Origin: Calditrichia bacterium
Lineage (GTDB): Bacteria > Calditrichota > Calditrichia > RBG-13-44-9 > J075
Direction: 5' to 3'
DNA: 64,000 nt
NCBI GenBank assembly: GCA_028284905.1
Contig: JANQQU010000025.1
Span: 62,001-126,000 of the forward strand
Positions 13,262 to 22,285 of this stretch are shown one piece after another (positions within the stretch are counted from its first letter, which is position 1; each line of letters opens with the position of its first letter). The position numbers were made by a program, and so were the translations under genes. The notes under the pieces were generated by a model. The model did no database searches. It was not told the origin of the DNA and worked only from the letters and a program-made list of their open reading frames with translations.

Positions 13262-13298
13262 ATCAGTTAAGGCCGGTGCGGTTCCGGTCTTGACTGAT
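13262..13298 (+). promoter_or_regulatory. Intercistronic hairpin before the PorV-like gene
   Basis: A 15-pair stem (13262-13276 with 13284-13298, two G-T wobbles) encloses the 7-base loop TGCGGTT. It lies 36 bases after the carbohydrate-binding protein gene and 16 bases before the next ATG. No T-run follows, so a simple intrinsic terminator is unlikely; RNA processing, stabilisation or attenuation between the two genes is possible. Confidence 0.5.
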
Positions 13299-13314
13299 AC
13301 TTGAGGATACTGTA

Positions 13315-14382
13315 ATGAATCAGTACAGAAAAATAATTGTATCTATTGCGTTGGTTTTTTTCCTGGGGACTTTTTCTCATGTTGCCGCCCAAAAACCATA
13401 TCGGGTTGGCACCACTGCCGCCAATTTTCTGGAAATGGGATTTGGCAGTGCGGGAATATCGATGGGGGATGCTTATGTGGCCTCGGCGAATGACCTTACT
13501 TCCATCTATTGGAATCCGGCCGGATTAGGGTTGATGTCCCAAAATGAAGCGCAATTTATGATTCAACCCTATTTCGTTGACACTCGCATCGGGTTTGCCG
13601 GGGCCGGTCTGGTGATGCCCGCTATTGGGACACTTTCCCTGGGGCTGTATTATGTCGACTATGGTGATATGGAAGTAACTACATTGGAGTTACAGGACGG
13701 CACCGGGGAGATGTTTAATGCCAGTGATTATGCCTTCAATCTTTCTTTTGGCCGTCGGATAACCGATTGGTTTTCGTTCGGGATGGGCTTCAAGTTTGTG
13801 TCTTCGCAAATCTGGCATATGAGTGCCAATGCAATTGCCGGAGATTTGGGAGTGATTGTTCAGACTGATTTTCTTTCTCCCAATGCCAAACGTAAAGACG
13901 GCTTAAAAATAGGCATGAGCATCTCCAATTACGGATCAAAAATGCGCTATGATGGCATCGACCTGCTGAATCCGATCGATATACTGCCTAATGAAAATGG
14001 CAATTTTGAATTTGTGCCAGGGCAGTTTAGAACAAACTCCTGGGAATTGCCGCTCATTTTCCGTGTTGGTGTTGCAATGAATCCGATTGTTACCGGGTCA
14101 CATAAACTGTTATTGGCCGTTGATGCGCTTCATCCCAATAATAATACCGAATATGTTAATCTCGGCGCGCAATACGAATATCATCAGCCAACTTTTGGGA
14201 AGTTGTTCCTGCGTGGGGGGTATAAAGCCTTGTTTATGGAAGATTCCGAGTTTGGTATGTCACTGGGCGCCGGTTTGGAAAAACGCTTTATGAACAATCT
14301 TGCGTTAAAATTGGATTACGCTTACCGCCATGTGGGCGTTTTGGGAAATACACATACCTATAGTGTTGGCATTTTATTCTGA
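13315..14382 (+). CDS. PorV/PorQ-family outer-membrane barrel
   Basis: A 355-residue protein with a cleavable signal (ending HVAAQK) and the N-terminal signature of the PorV/PorQ family (FLEMGFGSAGISMGDAYVA, then SIYWNPAGL). The rest is alternating amphipathic strands with a C-terminal SVGILF, as expected for an FadL/PorV-type beta-barrel. In type IX systems PorV shuttles C-terminal-domain proteins to the attachment complex. Here it directly follows two CTD-bearing proteins, so a locus-specific shuttle or an outer-membrane channel are both possible. FCB genomes often carry many paralogues, so it need not be the core secretion PorV. Confidence 0.85.
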   Translation: MNQYRKIIVSIALVFFLGTFSHVAAQKPYRVGTTAANFLEMGFGSAGISMGDAYVASANDLTSIYWNPAGLGLMSQNEAQFMIQPYFVDTRIGFAGAGLVMPAIGTLSLGLYYVDYGDMEVTTLELQDGTGEMFNASDYAFNLSFGRRITDWFSFGMGFKFVSSQIWHMSANAIAGDLGVIVQTDFLSPNAKRKDGLKIGMSISNYGSKMRYDGIDLLNPIDILPNENGNFEFVPGQFRTNSWELPLIFRVGVAMNPIVTGSHKLLLAVDALHPNNNTEYVNLGAQYEYHQPTFGKLFLRGGYKALFMEDSEFGMSLGAGLEKRFMNNLALKLDYAYRHVGVLGNTHTYSVGILF

Positions 14383-14426
14383 GAGAGAATGATGATCCGT
14401 AACCCTCGATCGGCAGAAAATAAAAT

Positions 14427-15968
14427 ATGACCAGAAAAAAAACCGATTTGGATAAGACCATTTTCAGCGCCTCTCTATCACTTCTGCTCGCGGTGACGTT
14501 GCCTTTGTTATTCTGGCCACAGGCAAGTTATGACGCCCTAAATTCAATCAAAATAGCGATTGAAGATAGTTTTGGGGTTATCTATATCTGGACCGCGAGT
14601 GCGGTTTTAGCATTTGTACTGTGGCTGGCATTCAGCAAATACGGACAAATTAAACTGGGGAATGTCGCATCTTCTTTTAGCACTTACAGTTGGGTCGCAA
14701 TGCTCTTTTGTGCTGGTGTCGCCACCGGTATTCTCTATTGGGGAACGATTGAATGGGCATACTATTACGATGTACCCCCATTTGGATTGGCACCCCGCAG
14801 TAACGAAGCAATTGAGTGGGCAGCTACCTACGGCATGTTTCATTGGGGGATTACCGGATGGGCCTATTATGTGTTGCCGACAATTGCGATTGGTTATGCC
14901 TATTATGTAAAAAAGATTCCCTTTATGAGAATCAGCAGTTCATGTGAATCGCTGATTGGAGACTATAGCAATCGTTGGCCTGGTAAAATAATGGACATTT
15001 TTTTTATTGTTGGATTGTTAGGATCTTCAGGCACTTCTCTGGCTCTGGGGACGCCAATGATCGCTGCCAGTATGGAAGAACTCTTCGGGATTGAAAATAC
15101 ATTCTTTTTTAAAGTAGCGGTAATTCTTTGTTGCACGATAATTTTTTCTGTTTCCGTTTACCTGGGATTGGAAAAAGGTATCAAGCGGCTAAGTAATATC
15201 AACGCTACGCTGGCTTTGATTATGTTGCTTTTTGTATTGTTAGCCGGACCGACCGTCTTTATCCTGAAAATGACCACAAATAGCATCGGCCTGATGGCTC
15301 AGAATTTTATAAGGATGAATACCTGGGCAGATCCATTAACTAACTCCCGCTTCGTGGAAGACTGGAGTATCTTCTATTGGGCCTGGTGGGTAGCAGTCGG
15401 ACCATTTATGGGTATATTCGTTGCAAGAATATCCCGGGGAAGAAGTATAAAACAAGTTATACTGGGATCGCTTTTCTTCGGCAGTCTGGGATGCACGCTG
15501 TTCTACGGCGTTTTTGGCAATTACGCCCTGTATCTGGAGTTGAACGATCTGTTGCCGATAACAGAATTGGTTGGGGCAGGGAATGCACCAATGGCGATTG
15601 CCAAGATTGTCGGATCTCTGCCTGCCGGGCAAATTGTGCTCTTCTTGTTTGCCGCCATTAGCCTTGTGTTTATGGCAACAACATTTGATTCTATCTCCTA
15701 CACGCTCGCTTCCAGTGCCAGTAAAGAACTGGAGGTAAATGAGGAACCGGAGCGCTGGCATCGGCTGTTCTGGGCTTTTGCTCTGGCATTGCTGCCAATC
15801 GCCTTGATGCTCGTTAGCGGTTTGGATGCCTTAAAAACAGCTGTGTTAATTTCTGCACCGCCCTTAGTTGTGGTGTATGTTATGATGGCCTGGTCGTTGC
15901 TAAAGAGTTTTCAGGGATATCCGCCGGAAACCATCATGAAAGATAGTGAACTAATTGAAAAAAGCTGA
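14427..15968 (+). CDS. BCCT-family transporter
   Basis: Inner-membrane secondary transporter of 513 residues with about 12 hydrophobic segments. The BCCT signature is clear: GVATGILYWGTIEWAYYY, followed by a Trp-rich stretch (FHWGITGWAYYVLP) and WAWWVAVGPFMGIFVARISRG in the region of TM8-9. The family moves quaternary ammonium compounds such as betaine, carnitine or choline with Na+ or H+. It starts 44 bases after the PorV-like gene on the same strand, with a weak ribosome site. The C-terminal cytoplasmic tail is short, so strong osmosensing of the BetP type is not obvious. The substrate cannot be read from sequence. Its link to the glycan genes may be only positional. Confidence 0.92.
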   Translation: MTRKKTDLDKTIFSASLSLLLAVTLPLLFWPQASYDALNSIKIAIEDSFGVIYIWTASAVLAFVLWLAFSKYGQIKLGNVASSFSTYSWVAMLFCAGVATGILYWGTIEWAYYYDVPPFGLAPRSNEAIEWAATYGMFHWGITGWAYYVLPTIAIGYAYYVKKIPFMRISSSCESLIGDYSNRWPGKIMDIFFIVGLLGSSGTSLALGTPMIAASMEELFGIENTFFFKVAVILCCTIIFSVSVYLGLEKGIKRLSNINATLALIMLLFVLLAGPTVFILKMTTNSIGLMAQNFIRMNTWADPLTNSRFVEDWSIFYWAWWVAVGPFMGIFVARISRGRSIKQVILGSLFFGSLGCTLFYGVFGNYALYLELNDLLPITELVGAGNAPMAIAKIVGSLPAGQIVLFLFAAISLVFMATTFDSISYTLASSASKELEVNEEPERWHRLFWAFALALLPIALMLVSGLDALKTAVLISAPPLVVVYVMMAWSLLKSFQGYPPETIMKDSELIEKS

Positions 15969-15976
15969 ATAAGAAG

Positions 15977-16771
15977 ATGAACTATTCCTTACCGGGGTTA
16001 AGCAAGCATATTCGGGTGGTTATATCCGGTGGTGCGGATGGTATTGGCCGAACGATCGCCGAAACGTTTCTGGCGCAACAGGTGCAGACAGCGATATTTG
16101 ATATCTCCGAAAGTGCTGTTGCCGAATACCGTAAGCGTTATCCGCATTCAATGGCTGCAGTGGTCGATGTTGCAGATGCCAGGCAGGTTGAGGCATTCTT
16201 TCGCCAGGTTGCAAACAAATTGGACGGAATCGATATCCTGATCAACAACGTCGGCATTGCCGGTCCAACAGCAGCCGTGGAAGATATCTCACCAGCAGAT
16301 TGGGAACGAACCCTGGCGGTTAATCTCAATGGTATGTTTTATTGTTTGCGAAACGCGGTACCATTGTTGAAAGCAGCCGGCGGGGGAGCTGTAATCAATA
16401 TCGCTTCCAGTGCCGCTTTCTTTGGATATCCGTTACGTTCGCCTTACGCCGCAAGTAAATGGGCGGCAATTGGCCTAACGAAAACGTTGGCAATGGAACT
16501 GGGGCCATTTAATATTCGGGTGAATGCGATTTGCCCCGGCAGCGTAAACGGACCGCGCATTCAGCGGGTGATTGAGAAGGAAGCGTCCGTTCGGAAAGTA
16601 ATGCCGGAAAATGTTCGGGATATCTATTTGCGACAAGTCTCTCTCAGAACTTTTGTTGATGCCGAGGATGTCGCAAATACCATACTCTTTCTTTGTTCCG
16701 ATCTGGGAAAAAATATTTCCGGCCAGGCATTGGGAGTGGATGGTCATACAGAAACGCTTTCCAACGGTTGA
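15977..16771 (+). CDS. Short-chain dehydrogenase/reductase
   Basis: A 264-residue classical SDR that starts 8 bases after the transporter gene. The Rossmann nucleotide-binding motif is SGGADGIG (TGxxxGxG variant with Ser for Thr), NNVG replaces the usual NNAG, and the catalytic Ser (NIASSAAFFG) and YxxxK (YAASK) are intact. FDIS after strand 2 with an acidic residue suggests NAD preference. The C-terminal ISGQALGVDGH is the usual SDR ending. Substrate is unknown; sugar or hydroxyacid oxidation would fit this neighbourhood. Tight spacing with BCCT and the following reductase suggests one transcript. Confidence 0.9.
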   Translation: MNYSLPGLSKHIRVVISGGADGIGRTIAETFLAQQVQTAIFDISESAVAEYRKRYPHSMAAVVDVADARQVEAFFRQVANKLDGIDILINNVGIAGPTAAVEDISPADWERTLAVNLNGMFYCLRNAVPLLKAAGGGAVINIASSAAFFGYPLRSPYAASKWAAIGLTKTLAMELGPFNIRVNAICPGSVNGPRIQRVIEKEASVRKVMPENVRDIYLRQVSLRTFVDAEDVANTILFLCSDLGKNISGQALGVDGHTETLSNG

Positions 16772-16816
16772 TGAAATTGTTCGGGAATAAAAAATGATTG
16801 TTTAGGAGATGAAAGC

Positions 16817-17803
16817 ATGAAAGCAGCAAGGTTTGAAACATTTGGTTCTGCAGCAGATACGTTAATTGTTGGCGATTGGGAAATGCCCGCAGCAGGTGCC
16901 GGAGAGGTGCTTGTCAAGTTGTTTACTTCCGGCGTTAATCCTTCCGACGTTAAAAAGCGGGCCGGCGCTGCGCCAACGCTTCTTGATAACGGTCCAGTGA
17001 TACCTCATAGTGATGGTGCCGGGATAATCGAAGCTGTTGGAGAAGGCGTGTCAAAAGTCCGCATTGGGGAGCGCGTGTGGGTCTATAATGCTCAATATGG
17101 CCGACGATTCGGCACAGCAGCGGAATATGTCTCATTACCAGCCTCGCAAGTTGTTGCATTGCCGGATAATACAGATTTTGCAACTGGTGCCTGTATCGGC
17201 ATTCCAATGATGACAGCCCATCGATGCGTATCTGCGGACGGTTCAGTTGCCGGTAAATGCATTTTGGTTACCGGAGGGGCTGGCAGAGTTGGCTATTATG
17301 CGATCCAGATGGCGAAGATTTTGGGAGCCACAGTCATTGCTACAGCCAGCAATGAGAAAGGGCAGGCGCAATGTAGAGCTGCCGGTGCAGATTTTGTTAC
17401 CGGGCATCCGACTAAAAATTCTGTAAAACAGATACAGGAATTTACTGAAGGAAAAGGCGTTGATCGGGTAATCGAAGGTGAGTTTGGCGCGAATTTAGTT
17501 CCAGTCTTGGACGTGCTTAAAACCAGCGGTGTGATCGCTACATATTCATCTATGATCGTTCCGGAACCACAGCTACCCTTTCGCCGAATGATGTTTATGG
17601 ATCTCACCCTGCGACTGGTGTTGGTCTATGCAATGCCGGAGAAAGCAAAGCAGGATGCTATCTCGGATATTACCACTTTTCTGAAAAGCAATCAATTACA
17701 ACATCGCATTGTTCAGCAATTGCCATTGGCACAGATCGCCAGTGCACATGAGATGATTGAAACTGGCAACCAGTTTGGTTGTGTCATTCTTCAATGCCAA
17801 TAA
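16817..17803 (+). CDS. Zinc-independent quinone oxidoreductase-like MDR protein
   Basis: Medium-chain reductase of 328 residues with AGGAGATG just upstream of ATG. The N-terminal GroES-like domain has GEVLVKLFTSGVNPSDVKKR and IPHSDGAGIIEAVG, and the nucleotide-binding fold has VTGGAGRVGYYAIQMAK (AxxGxVG-type). The zinc ligands of alcohol dehydrogenases are absent, as in NADPH:quinone reductases (QOR) and zeta-crystallin. It probably reduces quinones or enones with NADPH in the cytoplasm. It is last in the run of plus-strand genes that starts with GH2; 46 bases separate it from the SDR gene. Confidence 0.88.
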   Translation: MKAARFETFGSAADTLIVGDWEMPAAGAGEVLVKLFTSGVNPSDVKKRAGAAPTLLDNGPVIPHSDGAGIIEAVGEGVSKVRIGERVWVYNAQYGRRFGTAAEYVSLPASQVVALPDNTDFATGACIGIPMMTAHRCVSADGSVAGKCILVTGGAGRVGYYAIQMAKILGATVIATASNEKGQAQCRAAGADFVTGHPTKNSVKQIQEFTEGKGVDRVIEGEFGANLVPVLDVLKTSGVIATYSSMIVPEPQLPFRRMMFMDLTLRLVLVYAMPEKAKQDAISDITTFLKSNQLQHRIVQQLPLAQIASAHEMIETGNQFGCVILQCQ

Positions 17804-17810
17804 TTGTTTG

Positions 17811-17859
17811 CCGGCGTGGTGAGGGGAAAATGAAGCCACCACACTCTTCGGCACGCCGG
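17811..17859. repeat. Imperfect inverted repeat after the QOR-like gene
   Basis: CCGGCGTG at 17811-17818 pairs with CACGCCGG at 17852-17859, and an inner TGGTG/CACCA pairing is possible. It starts 7 bases after the stop codon. There is no clear T-run, so a terminator role is uncertain. The other bases up to 17987 show no feature. Confidence 0.4.
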
Positions 17860-17987
17860 TAATAATAAGTCAGCCATTTCGTCTATACTTTAGCAGATAA
17901 TTTCTCTGCTAAAAAATAAAAACGAACATTTTCCCCACCAGGTAAGTAACAGAATAATAAATTACCTGAAAACTGCCGGGGGTTAAT

Positions 17988-20387
17988 ATGTTGGGAAACT
18001 ATTTAAAGGTCACCTTCCGTAATTTATTCCGCCACAAGTTTTATACGTTGCTAAATATTCTAGGTCTTTCTCTGGGAATTGCTTGTGCGATGCTAATCGT
18101 TAATTACATCCAGCATGAGCGTTCGTATGATCTATTCCATGAGAATGCCGAACGGATTTATCGTTTAAATGCCCGTTATGAAATTGGTAACCGGGTGGAT
18201 CATTATGCCAACGTGCCCCGCCCACTTGGACCAACCCTGGCAAAAGATTACCCGGAAGTGCTGGAATTTGCCCGGGTAGTCAAGCACAATCGATACACTG
18301 GTAATAAAGTGCTGATTCGCAATGCTGACAATAAAGAGCGGGCTGTGGAGGAAGACTTGGTCTTTGCGGCCGATTCTGCCTATTTCAAGATCTTTTCCCA
18401 TCAGTTCCTGGCTGGTGACCCTCTAACTGCCCTCAATGCGTCCAACGCCGCTGTCATCACCCGCAGCATTGCCCGGAAAGTCTTTGGCACGATGGATGTG
18501 CTGAACCGGGAAATCACTATTGATAATTCCGCAGTTTTTCGCATTAGCGGTATCATTGAAGATCTGCCGGAAACTACTCATTTGCCATTCACTGTGCTGC
18601 TTTCCTGGCAGACTTTTCATAGCAAAAGAGATTTACAGCGCTGGATTGGCGGGCATGTATATACCTATCTCTTGTTTCCGCCGGTACATGATACCGATGC
18701 TTTTATGGCGAAATTTCCGGCCTTTTACGAAAAGTATATGGCCGCAACATTTCAGCAGTTCAATGGCAAGTTCGACCTGATGATCCAGCCGCTGCCCGCA
18801 ATACACCTCCATTCCCATCTGCAATGGGAGGCTGCTGAGAATGGCAATATTCTTTATGTATATATTTTTGGCGCTGTCGGATTATTTATTTTGCTGATTG
18901 CCTGCATCAATTATATGAATTTGGCAACAGCCCGGGCCGCTGCCCGCATGGATGAAGTAGGGATGCGAAAAGTGCTCGGGGCCGATCGCCAGGCGTTAAT
19001 ACGCCAATTCTTTGGCGAATCCTTGCTTATGGCATTTTTGTCTTTCCTGGTTGCGCTTCTCCTGGTGCTGTTGTTCCAACCAGCGGTGAATACACTGGCT
19101 GGAAAGACATTAAGTGGCAACTTTCTCAATTGGCAAACGATTTCCGCTTTATTACTTATTGCATTGACTGCCGGCCTAGTCTCCGGGATTTATCCGGCAT
19201 TATATCTATCCGGTTTTCAGCCGATTCGTCTGTTGAAAAAGCAGGGGCAGGCAACAAAGGCGGCATTGCGTAAAGCATTGGTGGTCGTTCAGTTTGCGAT
19301 TTCCATCATCATCATTATTGCAACTGCAACAGTGCATGATCAATTGAATTACAGCCGGGAAAAAGAACTGGGATTTAACCGGGAAAATATCCTTGTGCTT
19401 ACTGTCCGCGATAGCGAAATGGAAAAACAGTTGGCAGCGATTAAAGCCGAACTGCTGCAACATCCGAATATTCTGAAGGCGGCAACATCACCGGATTTAC
19501 CGGGGAAAGATTTAAACCATACCGCGATGCAAATCGAGACCCCTGAAGGTAGTATGGAAGATCAAACGGTGCAGTTTATGTTCGTGGATCATGATTATCT
19601 GGACCTCATGGAAATGCAGCTGATTGCCGGAAGAAATTTCGATCGGTCGCGGGTGAGTGACCCCGAGCGGGCAATCATTATCAATCAAACTCTGGCGAAG
19701 AAATTTCAATGGGATAACCCGGTTGGCAAGCGGGTGCATTTTGCCGGGGACACGACGGACATCTTTGTGGTTGGTGTCGTAAATGATTTTCATATCGGCT
19801 CGCTGCATCATGAGATAGCACCGGTTGTCATTGCCTTGTCCGAACAGGAACGCGGGAAGTTGTATTTACGAATTCGAAATGAAGACCTGGCAAATACCCT
19901 GGCATTTGTAAAAGAAAAATGGGCATCATTCGATGCAAATTTTCCCCTGGACTATCTCTTTCTGGATGAAAATTACTTCAAGCTCTATGAGGCGGATGAA
20001 AAATTAGCGACGATATTTCAGTATTGTGCGATTATCGCGATTTTTATTTCCTGCCTGGGATTATTGGGGTTGTCTGCATATACAACGGCGCATCGCACTA
20101 AGGAAATAGGCGTTAGGAAAGTTCTCGGAGCGACCATTAGTAATATCGTGATATTATTGTCCAAGGATTACATAAAGTTGGTTTTATTCGCGAATGTTCT
20201 CGCCTGGCCGATTGCCTTTTATGTGATGAATTATTGGTTGGAAGGATTTGCTTACCGCACTGAATTAGACTGGGGGATATTTTTACTGGCCGCCGCCGCC
20301 GCAGCTTTAATTGCATTGGTAACCATTAGTTTCCTCTCGATAAAAGCGGCATTAATAAATCCGGCAGATTCGTTAAGGTATGAGTAG
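17988..20387 (+). CDS. MacB/FtsX-like ABC transporter permease
   Basis: Inner-membrane protein of 799 residues with the two-lobed layout of large FCB permeases. It has an N-terminal TM (residues about 20-42, LLNILGLSLGIACAMLIV), a periplasmic MacB-like domain, a three-TM FtsX block (about 285-430), a second periplasmic domain, and a final FtsX block (about 685-790). The FtsX signature EVGMRKVLGA appears in the first block and KEIGVRKVLGA in the last. No ATPase gene is adjacent, so the partner must be encoded elsewhere. A paralogue lies at 56386. Such proteins act in mechanotransmission or efflux rather than classical import; the substrate is unknown. Confidence 0.92.
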   Translation: MLGNYLKVTFRNLFRHKFYTLLNILGLSLGIACAMLIVNYIQHERSYDLFHENAERIYRLNARYEIGNRVDHYANVPRPLGPTLAKDYPEVLEFARVVKHNRYTGNKVLIRNADNKERAVEEDLVFAADSAYFKIFSHQFLAGDPLTALNASNAAVITRSIARKVFGTMDVLNREITIDNSAVFRISGIIEDLPETTHLPFTVLLSWQTFHSKRDLQRWIGGHVYTYLLFPPVHDTDAFMAKFPAFYEKYMAATFQQFNGKFDLMIQPLPAIHLHSHLQWEAAENGNILYVYIFGAVGLFILLIACINYMNLATARAAARMDEVGMRKVLGADRQALIRQFFGESLLMAFLSFLVALLLVLLFQPAVNTLAGKTLSGNFLNWQTISALLLIALTAGLVSGIYPALYLSGFQPIRLLKKQGQATKAALRKALVVVQFAISIIIIIATATVHDQLNYSREKELGFNRENILVLTVRDSEMEKQLAAIKAELLQHPNILKAATSPDLPGKDLNHTAMQIETPEGSMEDQTVQFMFVDHDYLDLMEMQLIAGRNFDRSRVSDPERAIIINQTLAKKFQWDNPVGKRVHFAGDTTDIFVVGVVNDFHIGSLHHEIAPVVIALSEQERGKLYLRIRNEDLANTLAFVKEKWASFDANFPLDYLFLDENYFKLYEADEKLATIFQYCAIIAIFISCLGLLGLSAYTTAHRTKEIGVRKVLGATISNIVILLSKDYIKLVLFANVLAWPIAFYVMNYWLEGFAYRTELDWGIFLLAAAAAALIALVTISFLSIKAALINPADSLRYE

Positions 20388-20394
20388 AATTTGA

Positions 20395-20421
20395 GAAGCT
20401 GCTGATTGTCAGCAGTTTCTT
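20395..20421 (+). terminator. Intrinsic terminator after permease gene
   Basis: An 11-pair stem (20395-20405 with 20409-20419, one G-T pair) with loop TTG is followed by TTCTT-rich sequence, 8 bases past the stop codon. It fits an intrinsic terminator. The remaining bases to 20733 are AT-rich and hold no gene; TATATTTG at 20594-20601 resembles a Bacteroidota -7 box but no well-spaced -33 box is visible. Confidence 0.65.
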
Positions 20422-20733
20422 CCGGATATCTAAACCGATCGATATTGAAACCAAAAATTAAAAAAATATGCACGATTTAGTGATACTTCTGTGATAATCA
20501 ATCTGTATATTGGCATATTATATCAATTATAACTTCGCACATTTTTTCTTTAACGTTCTTTGATCGTCTTTACTGACTATTTCTGTAAAGTACTATATTT
20601 GTATCAAAAAAAATCTGCCTAAAGAGTGCAGGAGTGCTATAAGTTGTATCCTACCCGGCATATTCAACTTCCCAATAGTTCAGTTTAACTCAGACACAAT
20701 TTGTAATGCAATTGATTATCATGGAGGATAATT

Positions 20734-22200
20734 ATGCCCATTTGCCAACTATGCGGCACCAGAAATTTGCCGCATATGACCCAGTGTTCAAAGTGTCACT
20801 CCGGGCTGCCCCAAAATAGCGGAAACCAGGCGATCGAGCCGCCCGGGCAATCGGGAATTCGTCCGGTGAATAACCCTCAGATCAATGTTCAGGGAGCGCC
20901 GCCAATGGAAACAAGCGGTCACCGGGGAAATATGCAAACAATCATTGAGCAGCGTTTGCAGCAAGCGGATGCATCCATATACCAGCATCCGATTAGCCCC
21001 AATCAAGGGCCACCACGGCCACCGATGACCACCACAGTAAAAGTGTTAATAGGACTTATTGCTATAGCCATACTGGTCGGCATGGTAGTGATTACTATGC
21101 AAATTAGCAATTCCGCTTCCGGGGGGAGCGCTGTTTTTGCGGTTGCGGAGAACTTTTACGATGCCGGCAAAAATACCGAAGCGATGATGGCGTATCAGGA
21201 CTTCCTGCATCAATATCCAAACGATGCGTTGGCGCCGTTAGCAATACAAAGAATGCAGGTAATTCGGGAGTTGTTAGCAGAGGATTTCGCTTCTGGAAAG
21301 ATACAAACAACCATTGATGATTTGATGCGGAAAGCGGAACTGGCGTATGATAATCAACAATTTCTGAAGCCACGACGTAATAATGCTATCTCCCATATTT
21401 CGAAAATTTTACTGCTCGACCCTAACCATTCCGCGGCGTTGGGATTACGGGGAGATATTATTGATCACTTCGCAGAATTGGGGAATACCGCTGTTCGCAA
21501 AAATCAATTGCAGAATGCCGTCGATCATTATTCTAAGATTCTGCAAATAAATCCGGATGATACATTTTTTAAAGAGCAAATTTCCCAGTTAACGGCCAGA
21601 ATCGCCCGCGCGGAGCAGCGGAAAAATGAACAGTTACTTGCAGAACAGAACGCCGCGATTCAACAATCTGAAGAGGATGATAATGCAGAGCGTAACAGCA
21701 TTGAACTGGTAGAAACAAGCAAACTGCTGGATACAACAGCAATACCGGAAAACAATGCAATGATAGAAACTAGTAATTCCTCCCCGGGGGAAGCGTTGAA
21801 TACTAATTCTGCTGGCGATGAGGAAATTACTTCCGTTACCAATACAAATTCTAACATCACCAACCGGGGCAGCAGGGAAAACTCATCTCCAATTGTTCGA
21901 AGTATTCAGCCATCGAATTACTGGAAACATGTAAAAAGCCATCTCCTTCCCGGCACAACTATTCTTGAGGAATCGGATAACATTCTGGTGCTTTACCAGT
22001 CCAGCATTAATGACTCGCTGGTGCTTTCCCGGGATAATTCTCGCCATGCGGATATCTTCGGCAGCACCCGGCAAAAGCGTGGTGGTAATCCCTATCGAAC
22101 CTGGACGGCGTGGAAAAATAATATTTCCACAGAAGACCATAAATTCCGCTGGCAACAATTTTTAAGTGACAATTTTATAAATGAAATTCACTTAAAATGA
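20734..22200 (+). CDS. Zinc-ribbon membrane protein with TPR-like region
   Basis: A 488-residue protein of no named family, preceded by GGAGG. The N terminus is a zinc ribbon (Cys4, Cys7, Cys18, Cys21: CQLCGT and CSKCHSG). A Pro/Gln-rich linker leads to a single membrane segment (about residues 104-126, VLIGLIAIAILVGMVVI). Two TPR-like segments follow (about 134-160, FYDAGKNTEAMMAYQDFLHQ; and about 245-280, KNQLQNAVDHYSKILQINPDD), then an acidic Ser/Asn-rich stretch and a C-terminal domain of about 90 residues with WKHVKSHLLPGTTILEE. Topology would put the ribbon in the cytoplasm and the repeats in the periplasm. A scaffold role is a guess. No enzyme motif was seen. Confidence 0.8.
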   Translation: MPICQLCGTRNLPHMTQCSKCHSGLPQNSGNQAIEPPGQSGIRPVNNPQINVQGAPPMETSGHRGNMQTIIEQRLQQADASIYQHPISPNQGPPRPPMTTTVKVLIGLIAIAILVGMVVITMQISNSASGGSAVFAVAENFYDAGKNTEAMMAYQDFLHQYPNDALAPLAIQRMQVIRELLAEDFASGKIQTTIDDLMRKAELAYDNQQFLKPRRNNAISHISKILLLDPNHSAALGLRGDIIDHFAELGNTAVRKNQLQNAVDHYSKILQINPDDTFFKEQISQLTARIARAEQRKNEQLLAEQNAAIQQSEEDDNAERNSIELVETSKLLDTTAIPENNAMIETSNSSPGEALNTNSAGDEEITSVTNTNSNITNRGSRENSSPIVRSIQPSNYWKHVKSHLLPGTTILEESDNILVLYQSSINDSLVLSRDNSRHADIFGSTRQKRGGNPYRTWTAWKNNISTEDHKFRWQQFLSDNFINEIHLK

Positions 22201-22285
22201 GATGTGTTTCGACAGGACAAGAAGTGGGAACTAAGTAAAAAATTAAACTCACCATTCGCACATCTTTCTGAACAAGGAGGTCGGA

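Noticed and set aside
17811-17859. Intrinsic terminator after the QOR-like gene
   Set aside because: The stem is only 8 pairs with a long loop and no T-run; recorded as a repeat instead.
20594-20601. Bacteroidota -7 promoter box TATATTTG
   Set aside because: The nearest TTTG lies about 31 bases upstream, too far for a -33 element; not called as a promoter.
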